Below are positions 58,201 through 64,000 of a stretch of DNA of 64,000 nt, piece after piece. How positions within the stretch are numbered: the stretch's first letter is position 1; every line of letters starts with the position of its first letter. The DNA is from Verrucomicrobiota bacterium JB024 (GTDB lineage Bacteria > Verrucomicrobiota > Verrucomicrobiia > Opitutales > Cerasicoccaceae). The notes under the pieces are model-generated. The model did no database searches. It was not told the origin of the DNA and worked only from the letters and a program-made list of their open reading frames with translations. The position numbers were made by a program, and so were the translations under genes. The stretch spans positions 1 to 64,000 of the forward strand of contig JAUTCS010000115.1 of assembly GCA_030673825.1 (NCBI GenBank), in the 5' to 3' direction.

Positions 58201-58688
58201 GCTCCTGGTACATGATTGGCCCCTGGGCGAACTGGAGAAACACCTTGGGTGTCTTTGTCGGCAATACCCGCAAGTATCCTCCCGAGCAGCACTTGACCGA
58301 GCCCGACCTGAAAATGGTTGAGACGGGTAAAGACGACCTGCCGCTCGCATGGTTCCAGGTCGAGGCAAAAACTCCCTCCGTCCCGCATCCCTGGAACGAC
58401 GCGGTCTCCTATGCCTTCGCTGCGGTCGAGGTGGACAGTGATACCGACTGTGTGGCCTCGCTGGGCTCAGACGACGGTTACACCCTTTGGGTAAATGGCG
58501 AGCTGATCGGCCGTAACGCCGCCTCGCGCTCGCTTACGCCAGATGAGGAGAAACTGCCTCTCACCCTTAAGAAGGGCCGAAATACCGTGCTCTTCAAAAT
58601 CGATGATACGGCGGCGGGCGGCGGCTTCGCGCTGCGCTTCGTCGATGCAGACGGTCAGCCGGTCGAGCTGAACGTCGTTGAGCCCTGA
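55224..58688 (+). CDS. 1154-aa modular clan GH-A glycoside hydrolase, secreted
   Basis: Starts at an ATG with AAAGGA 8 bases upstream. A long N-region precedes a signal-like helix (about residues 35-57, ALVRSTIALSAVAALGLPQG). Residues 65-215 are a CBM-like beta-sandwich (LLTNGSFELG, HSGTQSLKLARS), then an immunoglobulin-type domain. A TIM barrel covers about 350-720 with proton donor Glu522 in EYLNEPNLY and probable nucleophile Glu625 in GMSEIHGLGG. Two C-terminal beta domains follow, the last with SLGSDDGYTLWVNGELIG. It parallels the modular enzyme at 38892 and is distantly GH39-like; I cannot name the family. It is controlled by the shared operator B. Confidence 0.83.
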   Translation: MPSYLSMEPMFTFRNFITSLGDFIESPVASSPRALVRSTIALSAVAALGLPQGSQAAEVSEHPAQEANLLTNGSFELGLGAEPFYPGWAVPKAGLADCEVPALPELDSEQAHSGTQSLKLARSKGVKLVYLDIHSPDFTTAGQTWFSFWAKASRPGVDLIAGVCPADGKGRSPNAPQIVRGKLSGEWQEWKGTLTVDKPVVPLRIEFASREGSPFEVWIDDIAWTTTPPADTASQPRASEVEVVLLPASRNGIHVAGQPVNLRWSAQAAKPCQATLSLRLRDLARQLPEETLWESPVELGTEARQGDIPLGVLKRGAYFAVVEVRDAASGALLGTGRERFTVMTDLHEVPAPVDFNVGYHGGLEWPRDGDVSFNWRGHWDIDEFFSNNFQTGFRVQRDIWDWEKVEPLPGDYRWGELDVRTAAAARNGCTTIICIPHKPLNMKREEYAKLMAGTEEGNGMWLYRTSKDISEYSVRSNPMGSSSDPQQRNILLAPDPEVLSDFMAELAERYADKIEAIEYLNEPNLYINPEGLIEFYFKPAYDMMKLVAPDLLVFMNQTADFSADGNGYTGQFLRLGGAEYCDGVSYHPYGSSLLESGGLAAAKNLESLLKQYSTPEKELLLGMSEIHGLGGSSNMTFVRTAALQRALLDWAIGARWSAGIVLSRNNFYEGVGPRNWFLRGPFVPGIGATYMNGMFAALGGYELRERIELDENVLIISFDRQADDSADKPYAVAIMAAKMPLRRAELESSLDGVAFEAFDSFAEPMALEAPGKIQLGTDALYLKSDDPALFEVLKKARVTWAQDITGETEILSGPEAEQFIYRTGLPPMEAQTCGVIQRWTLLDVGDKAVTETSPVEAGLANAEGELIWPVDKTHSVDQPLPYVVLDDGRSGQGGHVYACTSIYSPKAQELALSWSATVPSTLWLNGVEKVSLPVESYEPVGARRTPVTLKLREGMNHIYVALERGGAPAVFALSADAVPTDVPAKADADGYIRSWYMIGPWANWRNTLGVFVGNTRKYPPEQHLTEPDLKMVETGKDDLPLAWFQVEAKTPSVPHPWNDAVSYAFAAVEVDSDTDCVASLGSDDGYTLWVNGELIGRNAASRSLTPDEEKLPLTLKKGRNTVLFKIDDTAAGGGFALRFVDADGQPVELNVVEP

Positions 58689-58699
58689 TGGACCGGCTG

Positions 58700-58723
58700 T
58701 TGCCCCGGAGAAATCCGGGGCAA
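58700..58723 (+). terminator. Hairpin after the 1154-aa glycosidase
   Basis: TTGCCCCGG and CCGGGGCAA form a 9-bp perfect stem with an AGAAAT loop 12 bases after the stop. No long T-run follows, so termination strength is uncertain. Confidence 0.65.
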
Positions 58724-58734
58724 TCGATTGCCTT

Positions 58735-58747
58735 TCGAACGGTTCGA
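58735..58747 (+). promoter_or_regulatory. Operator B upstream of the PEP-CTERM repeat gene
   Basis: TCGAACGGTTCGA, identical to the copy at 52663, 171 bases before the PEP-CTERM gene start. Confidence 0.8.
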
Positions 58748-58918
58748 TTTCGGGCGGCTTGAAGCCCCCGCAGGTGCTCGGCAGCATAGATATTAATGAA
58801 GTGTAGCTGTAGTGTTGTGCCGCGACGTTGAGGCACCATTCTCATTTACCATATCGGCTCACCCCAATGGTTAGCCGTTTTATCCCTCAATTACCCTAAC
58901 CCTGAAATCATAAACGCT

Positions 58919-60187
58919 ATGAAGTTCTCGAACGTGCTTAATCAAACCTCCAAAACCCTGCTGCTTGCCGCGGCGCTTACGCCCGCCGTTATCGTTCAGG
59001 CGAACGACGTCATCTGGACCGGCAATGCGGGAGATGGCTTGTGGGGGTCGGTCTCGAACTGGAGTACAAACGCTCTCCCCGGCACCGGTGATAACGCCAT
59101 CCTCGGAGCCAATGTGAGCTCTGGCGCAGTAACCATGAATACCAACGCCGGGGTGGGGACGGTTGTCTTCGGCGGCGACGCGACCAGTTCGATCGGTATT
59201 ACTCTGACTACGACCGGTCGCCTCGTGCAGGGGATCACGGTCGATGCCTCGAACCAGTACGACAACAGCATTTCAGCCCGGCAATACATCCTCGGTGGTA
59301 ACCATGGTTTTACCGGCACCTATGACCTGGTGATCGATAACGCATCCAGCCACATATTGACGGTGGGCACGGAGCTGTCGATGTCCCGTGCGGGGGCCGC
59401 CGGTGCGACGATGAACGTCAGGCTCAACGGCGTGGGTACCTCCGTGCTGAACTCGAACATCAACCAGATGACCAGCGAGACCTCCGGGCCGTCCACGCTC
59501 AATATTGAAAAGAACGACGCGGGTACCTCGATCCTGAACGGAGTCCGCACCTATAATGGCACGACGGTTGTCAACGGCGGTACGCTCGTGATCAACGGAA
59601 CCCATACTGGCGGCGCTGCCTACTCGGTGGCTTCGGGTGGGCTTCTGGCCGGTAACGGCACTGTCACGACAGCCGGGGACGCTGGGCTGACTCTGGAGGC
59701 GGGTGCCACTTTTGCACCCGGCTCGGCGACAGGCCTGAGTGATTCGACGGGCACGCTGACGCTGAACTTCGGCACGGGCGCACTCGATATCAGCGCAGCC
59801 GTCGCGGGTGGCGACACCGCGGCTATCCGGTACACCGTGGGCGATAGCACGGACCTCATTGTTCTCGGCACAGGGACGACGTTCAATATCGGCTCCGGCG
59901 AGCTCGAGTTTGCGGACTTTGATTTTACCGTGGATGGCGTTCTGGCTGAAGGAACCTATGTGCTCGTCGAGACTTCCGGCACCGGCACGATTGTGGGCGA
60001 TCTGGGTGAGAATGTTTCCGGTTTGCTCGCTGAAGGCCTGATGGGGACATTGGCCATCACCACGGACGGTAACACTGGCTTCGACAGCATGGTCCTGACC
60101 GTGGCAGCGATCCCCGAGCCCTCCACCATGGGCATGGCCTTCCTCGGGCTTGTGCTGCTGGTGGGTGTTCTCCGCCGTCGCCGCTAA
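58919..60187 (+). CDS. Secreted PEP-CTERM protein with autotransporter-type beta repeats
   Basis: A 422-aa exported protein with a signal peptide (TLLLAAALTPAVIVQA), many beta-helix repeats including the passenger-associated repeat YNGTTVVNGGTLVINGTH, and a C-terminal PEP-CTERM signal (IPEPSTMGM, hydrophobic helix, RRRR). The composition is rich in Gly, Thr and Asn. There is no outer-membrane beta-barrel, so this is not an autotransporter; the repeat is used here on an exosortase-sorted surface protein. It probably contributes to the cell-surface matrix or glycan binding. It has an operator B and its own terminator. Confidence 0.86.
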   Translation: MKFSNVLNQTSKTLLLAAALTPAVIVQANDVIWTGNAGDGLWGSVSNWSTNALPGTGDNAILGANVSSGAVTMNTNAGVGTVVFGGDATSSIGITLTTTGRLVQGITVDASNQYDNSISARQYILGGNHGFTGTYDLVIDNASSHILTVGTELSMSRAGAAGATMNVRLNGVGTSVLNSNINQMTSETSGPSTLNIEKNDAGTSILNGVRTYNGTTVVNGGTLVINGTHTGGAAYSVASGGLLAGNGTVTTAGDAGLTLEAGATFAPGSATGLSDSTGTLTLNFGTGALDISAAVAGGDTAAIRYTVGDSTDLIVLGTGTTFNIGSGELEFADFDFTVDGVLAEGTYVLVETSGTGTIVGDLGENVSGLLAEGLMGTLAITTDGNTGFDSMVLTVAAIPEPSTMGMAFLGLVLLVGVLRRRR

Positions 60188-60273
60188 GCGGGGAGCTTGG
60201 TGAGCATTTCCTCCGAACTCTTGGCCGTCTATCCTGACGCCTAAGCCAGGGGTTGGGTATATCCATTGCATTG

Positions 60274-60312
60274 AAACTCCGTCTTCGAACATCTCGCGGG
60301 CGGAGTTTTTTT
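60274..60312 (+). terminator. Terminator of the PEP-CTERM repeat gene
   Basis: AAACTCCG and CGGAGTTT form the stem, followed by a T-run. The remaining part of the 349-base gap between 60188 and 60536 shows no gene; it holds a second terminator for the opposite strand. Confidence 0.8.
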
Positions 60313-60466
60313 ATGGTTTCGACTCAGCATCTGTCAGGTGGTGTTAGGCGGCGTGTATTCATTTGTCATGACAATCGTTGGGGAGCGTCATGGACGTGTG
60401 TTGGCAGGTTGCTTTCTCGTAGAACGAAACCGGTTGGGTCCGGGCATTATCCATCCTGTTCGAAGA

Positions 60467-60495
60467 CAAAAAAGCCCGCCATTTTCATGGCGGGC
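60467..60495 (-). terminator. Terminator of the GH39-like gene
   Basis: On the minus strand GCCCGCC and GGCGGGC pair across ATGAAAAT and are followed by TTTTTT. It lies 42 bases after the stop at 60537. Confidence 0.9.
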
Positions 60496-60536
60496 ATTCT
60501 GCTGTCTATCCTTTTGAGGGATAGGGTGTATCCATC

Positions 60537-62027
60537 TTAATCGGGGCGCAGGCTGATGAGCGAGCGGTCCGTCAACAAAAGGGGAGAGTTGCAGATGGGA
60601 AGCGGGTTGAAGATGCGGATGCCTTCGGCGTCGGGGGTGGGATCCATCCAGGTCTCGGCACACGTGCGCTTGTCCCAGGTGCAGGTGACGCTGTAGACTT
60701 CCTGGCTGAGAGGATCGATCAGAACGGGGTCGTCGAGTTTGAGCGAGGAGTCGATCCAGTAGGCCATCTCCATCTCCTGGACGTCGGGATCGACTTCTAC
60801 GGACTCGGGTATCCACCAGGCCAATACAGGGATGTCCCCGCAGACGAAGTTCGCCTGCCAGGTGGCGATTTTGGTGGCACGCGGGTCCTTGGAGTCGCTC
60901 AGTACGCTGATGTGCGAGGAGGTGCGGCCGTTGGCGGGCTCCATCGGATCGGACAGCAGCGTTGCCAGTGTCTGGAGGGCGAAGTAAGAAGGCTTGGGTG
61001 AGCCGTCTTCGAGCCGGACGATGCCGTAGTGGAAGGTTTCCTTAAACGCGGAGTAGTGCGCGAAGTCCGCCATGTGGAAGTAGCTGCACATGCGGCAGTC
61101 GTTGTGCAGTTCAAGCAGGAAGCGACGCAGGAGCATGCGCGCCTGGATGTCCTCGCTGAACTTCATGGTGGAGAGAGCGCCGACGCCGCGCGCTTTTTCC
61201 GGTACGTAGGACTGGAAGCCGGACTCGCCCTGCCAGAAGTCCAGGCTGGGTTTGTACTTGTTGATGACCTGCTTGAAGGCAGGGAACTCCTGCGTGCTGT
61301 GGCGCTCGGGGATGGATTTGTACCCATGGTAGGTGATGATATCCACGAGCTCGTGCAGGCCGGCCCTCATGCAGTCTTCGAGGAACTTGATGCTCCAGGG
61401 GGTCATGCCCCAGGCGATGGCGCCGCCGATCAGCTTGGCCGAGGGGTGCGCCTCGCGCAGCGGGACGGCCGTCATGCGGACAAGGTCCACATACTCGGCG
61501 GCCCGCGGCTGACATTTCCAGAAGGAGGTCAGATCCGGTTCGTTCCAAACCTCATAGTGTTCGACGCGGTCGCGGAAATGAGTGGCCAGCGCGTGAACGT
61601 ATTTCTGCCAGCCCTCGCGCTCGTCTGCGGTGTGAATGGGCGGATAGCCGACGCCGTCGGGCTGGGACTCGGGTGTGTAAAGCTGGTTGCCATAGCTGAT
61701 GCTGAACCATGGGGTGACACCGCGCTCGATGAGCTTGTCCACGATCTGGTCCAGCCAGGCGAAATCGTAAACCCCTCGCTGTTGCTCGGTCTTGGTCCAG
61801 CCGGTCTGCACGCGGGCCCATTTGATGCCGAGCTCGTCGAGCACGGGCCAGGCCTGCTCGGCATCCCACATGTCGCGGTCAAGCGTTTCGAAGCCGACGC
61901 CCAGACGGGAGGAGCTGATCTGCGTGCTCTTCTTTGGCAGCAACTTGCCCAGATAGGTCAGCGCTGGAAAAGAGCCGACCAGCGATTGGCCAGCGGCAGG
62001 GGAAAGAGTGGTTAATTCGCTTTGCAT
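60537..62027 (-). CDS. GH39-like glycoside hydrolase, cytoplasmic
   Basis: A 496-aa enzyme from the ATG at 62027; an in-frame GTG at 62045 is the alternative. It is a single TIM barrel plus a small beta domain. The proton donor is Glu163 in YEVWNEPD and the nucleophile Glu268 in WQGESGF; the spacing of about 105 residues fits GH39 xylosidase/iduronidase-like enzymes. The start of the barrel shows KWARVQTGWTKTEQQRG. There is no signal peptide, so it would cleave oligosaccharides brought in by the divergent symporter, with which it shares two operators B. Confidence 0.87.
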   Translation of the reverse strand: MQSELTTLSPAAGQSLVGSFPALTYLGKLLPKKSTQISSSRLGVGFETLDRDMWDAEQAWPVLDELGIKWARVQTGWTKTEQQRGVYDFAWLDQIVDKLIERGVTPWFSISYGNQLYTPESQPDGVGYPPIHTADEREGWQKYVHALATHFRDRVEHYEVWNEPDLTSFWKCQPRAAEYVDLVRMTAVPLREAHPSAKLIGGAIAWGMTPWSIKFLEDCMRAGLHELVDIITYHGYKSIPERHSTQEFPAFKQVINKYKPSLDFWQGESGFQSYVPEKARGVGALSTMKFSEDIQARMLLRRFLLELHNDCRMCSYFHMADFAHYSAFKETFHYGIVRLEDGSPKPSYFALQTLATLLSDPMEPANGRTSSHISVLSDSKDPRATKIATWQANFVCGDIPVLAWWIPESVEVDPDVQEMEMAYWIDSSLKLDDPVLIDPLSQEVYSVTCTWDKRTCAETWMDPTPDAEGIRIFNPLPICNSPLLLTDRSLISLRPD

Positions 62028-62082
62028 GGTTTTGTGGATACACACTGCTCCTCGCCATATAGTGCTGTCAAATGGCCGGAAA

Positions 62083-62095
62083 TCGAACCGTTCGA
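62083..62095. promoter_or_regulatory. Operator B near the GH39-like gene
   Basis: TCGAACCGTTCGA, a perfect 6-1-6 palindrome, 55 bases upstream of the GH39-like start. Confidence 0.83.
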
Positions 62096-62203
62096 ACGCT
62101 TGAGAACGGCTTGCGCACTGTATGCAGAGTTCCAGAACCGTCCTGAAAAAACGGAAGGGAAAAATAATTTCGCCGTGCCATACGGACGTATCTCCATTCT
62201 GGC

Positions 62204-62216
62204 TCGAACTGTTCGA
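62204..62216. promoter_or_regulatory. Operator B near the symporter gene
   Basis: TCGAACTGTTCGA, a perfect 6-1-6 palindrome, 69 bases upstream of the symporter start and 121 bases from the neighbouring copy. Confidence 0.83.
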
Positions 62217-62285
62217 ACCGGCGATTGTTGTGAGCTGCCGGGGATTGCGAATGGTTGGCGCTTTAGCGTACCCGCGAATAGCCCC

Positions 62286-63788
62286 ATGAGCCAGAATCCG
62301 ACATCTTCGCCCGAGTTTCCGTCAGACTCCCCGCCATCCAGCGGCCACGGCCGCCCGGTCGAAACCGCGCAGGAAGACCGCATACCGGTCGGTGAGAAAC
62401 TGGCCTACGGGTGCAGCGAACCCGTTTACAGCTTCGGCAGCTGGGTGCCCAAGCTGATGGCCAACCAGGTTTTTAACATGACCCTCGGGGTCTCTCCGGT
62501 GCTGATCAGTGTGGCGATGGTGATCTTTCGCCTGTGGGATGCGATCACGGACCCCTTGATGGGCTGGATCTCGGACAACTTCCGCAGCCGCTATGGTCGC
62601 CGTCGGCCCTTTATGTTTGTCAGTGCGTTCCTGGTCGCGCTGGTTTTTCCGCTCATGTGGCTGGTCAATCCGGACTGGAGCACGGCGAAAATCATGGCCT
62701 GGTTTATTGGGATCGGGCTGGTGTACTACACGGTCCAGACCATCGGCAACATCCCTTACCAGAGCCTGCTGCTGGAGATGTCACCGGACTACAACGAGCG
62801 TACGCGCATCGCCGGATACCGGGCGTTTATGGCGAGCGCCTTCGGGTTTGTCTCCGCCTGGGTATGGTACCTGACGCAGCTGCCGATGTTTGCCGATCCG
62901 GAGACGGGCGCGCCCGATACGCTCCGGGGCATGCAGGGCGTCTCCGTGCTCCTGGCTCTGATCTTTCTCGTGCTGGCGTTGATGACTCCGCTGTTCTGCA
63001 AGGAGCGCTACTACCACAATGCCGAGAAATCCGCGAAGGAACCGCTGCTCAAGAGCATCCGCATTACGCTTAAGAACCGGCCCTTCCTGCTGCTGGCGGG
63101 GCTCGTCGTCACGATGCAGATCGGCAGCGGCATGATCGGGAATTTCGGCGCATACGTGCTGACCTATTACGTGTATCATGGCAGCCAGAGCAGCGCGAGT
63201 GTCGTTCAGGGATGGGGGCAGACGGCAGCGGCTGTTGTCAGCATGAGTCTGATCCCGGTCATCGCGAAACTCTCATCCTCCATCGGCAAGGAGCGGGCCA
63301 TGATGTGGCTGATCTCTGGAAAGCTCGTGCTCTCGGCGGCGATTTGGTTCTGCTATAATCCGGTTTATCCCTGGCTGGCCATGATCCCACTGATCCTGCT
63401 GGGACCGCTGCAAGGCTGTCTGTGGATGATCATCCCGTCCATGCTGGCGGACATTGTGGACCACGACGAGCTCGGGACGGGCGAGCGGCGCGAAGGAAGC
63501 TTTTCGTCGATTTTCGCCTGGCTGCTGAAGTTGGCTATCACGGTGGGGATTGGCATCGCCGGGCCGCTGCTGGCGATGACCGGGTTCGATGCGACCCTGC
63601 CAACGGACCAGCCCGTTGAAGTGCTGCTGAGGATGCGCCTGATCATGGTGTCGATCCCGGTGGTCACGTGCGCGCTGCTGCTGTGGCTGCTGGTGAAGTA
63701 TCCGCTCAGCCCCGGACGCATGCAGGATATTCGCGCGCAGCTGGAGGCCCGGCGTGGAAAGATTTCCGCCGGTGGTACCGCCGGCTGA
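62286..63788 (+). CDS. GPH-family sugar:cation symporter
   Basis: A 500-aa inner-membrane transporter of the MelB/XylP-like GPH family with about 12 membrane helices. The family motif between helices 2 and 3 is visible: FRLWDAITDPLMGWISDN followed by RYGRRRP. A further signature is GNIPYQSLLLEMSPDYNERTR. The ATG at 62286 was chosen because the 88 upstream codons contain operator B and lack membrane character. It should import the oligosaccharide or monosaccharide processed by the divergent GH39-like enzyme. The cytoplasmic N-terminus of about 45 residues is rich in Ser and Pro. Confidence 0.93.
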   Translation: MSQNPTSSPEFPSDSPPSSGHGRPVETAQEDRIPVGEKLAYGCSEPVYSFGSWVPKLMANQVFNMTLGVSPVLISVAMVIFRLWDAITDPLMGWISDNFRSRYGRRRPFMFVSAFLVALVFPLMWLVNPDWSTAKIMAWFIGIGLVYYTVQTIGNIPYQSLLLEMSPDYNERTRIAGYRAFMASAFGFVSAWVWYLTQLPMFADPETGAPDTLRGMQGVSVLLALIFLVLALMTPLFCKERYYHNAEKSAKEPLLKSIRITLKNRPFLLLAGLVVTMQIGSGMIGNFGAYVLTYYVYHGSQSSASVVQGWGQTAAAVVSMSLIPVIAKLSSSIGKERAMMWLISGKLVLSAAIWFCYNPVYPWLAMIPLILLGPLQGCLWMIIPSMLADIVDHDELGTGERREGSFSSIFAWLLKLAITVGIGIAGPLLAMTGFDATLPTDQPVEVLLRMRLIMVSIPVVTCALLLWLLVKYPLSPGRMQDIRAQLEARRGKISAGGTAG

Positions 63789-63827
63789 AGCCGGTTGGCC
63801 GGGGGCTGTGTGCGTTATTGGTCCTGC

Positions 63828-64000
63828 TCAGTCGTGGTGCGTAATGGCCGCGTGATCATCCGTGCGGAAGGGCGCAAGCGGCAGGCCGTTGCGGTCCTGG
63901 ATGTTGGCCACGGGATTGTCCGCCCAGGCGTAGCGCACGTTCGCGGGGAGGGGAACGGATTCGCTCCAGACGGCGATCTGGTTGCGGCTGATAATCTCCG
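63828..64000 (-). CDS. Sialate O-acetylesterase-like SGNH protein, C-terminus only
   Basis: The last 57 codons of a minus-strand gene continue off the window. The readable end includes RNQIAVWSESVPLPANVRYA, WADNPVANI and LPLAPFRTDD, the conserved C-terminal block of the sialate/acetylxylan O-acetylesterase-like family. Such enzymes remove acetyl groups from glycans. It converges with the symporter gene, 39 bases apart. The catalytic part is outside the window. Confidence 0.85.
   Translation of the reverse strand, partial: EIISRNQIAVWSESVPLPANVRYAWADNPVANIQDRNGLPLAPFRTDDHAAITHHD

Noticed and set aside
55383-58388. 1001-codon open frame opposite the modular glycosidase
   Set aside because: Translation has no recognisable domain and mirrors the codons of the sense gene, which has a signal peptide, catalytic motifs and ribosome site.

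Overview
The window looks like chromosomal DNA of a free-living, GC-rich member of Verrucomicrobiota, most likely class Opitutia (Coraliomargarita/Puniceicoccus-like relatives). This placement is inferred from gene content: a clostridial-type nif cluster, a PPi-type PEP carboxykinase, PEP-CTERM surface proteins, prepilin-like proteins and many sulfatases and fucose-type glycosidases. No rRNA, tRNA, CRISPR array, insertion sequence or phage gene was seen.

Region 1 (1-13720) is a molybdenum nitrogenase island. On the minus strand, in transcription order, lie nifH, nifD, nifK, a ferritin, nifE, nifN, nifB (with a NifX-like tail), a [2Fe-2S] ferredoxin, a 70-aa molybdate-binding Mop protein, nifV, an unrecognised 161-aa protein and a flavodoxin cut by the window edge. 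A NifA-type sigma-54 activator gene is divergent from nifH. A good -24/-12 promoter precedes nifH, and unusual 14-bp palindromes flank nifA on both sides.

Region 2 (13720-33862) is mostly core metabolism and metal homeostasis: ilvD, a PPi-type PEP carboxykinase, gyrB-gyrA, an MscS channel, an Rrf2 regulator, a coupled AAA ATPase/TPR membrane protein pair, a PII protein, an MntR-like repressor, and an iron operon in which a DtxR repressor fused to two FeoA-like domains is coupled to feoB. A tandem operator precedes that operon. Several intergenic gaps carry interspersed inverted repeats.

Region 3 (34249-46850) is a polysaccharide locus: a LacI regulator, three Cys-type sulfatases, a PEP-CTERM protein, a prepilin-like protein, a modular glycosidase and a PHP-type metal hydrolase. 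Five near-identical operators of the form ATTAACGTTAAT precede the LacI gene and four transcription units, defining a local regulon.

Region 4 (46903-64000) is a second carbohydrate locus: an AraC regulator divergent from an aldo/keto reductase, a zinc alcohol dehydrogenase and a GH95 fucosidase; then an SGNH esterase, a second LacI regulator, a 1154-aa modular glycosidase, a PEP-CTERM repeat protein, a cytoplasmic GH39-like enzyme, a GPH-type sugar symporter and the end of a sialate O-acetylesterase. Five exact copies of a different operator, TCGAAC-N-GTTCGA, precede these units. The clearest unreported organisation here is this pair of neighbouring LacI regulons, each with its own readable operator code, next to a nitrogenase island that carries a ferritin and an unknown small protein.
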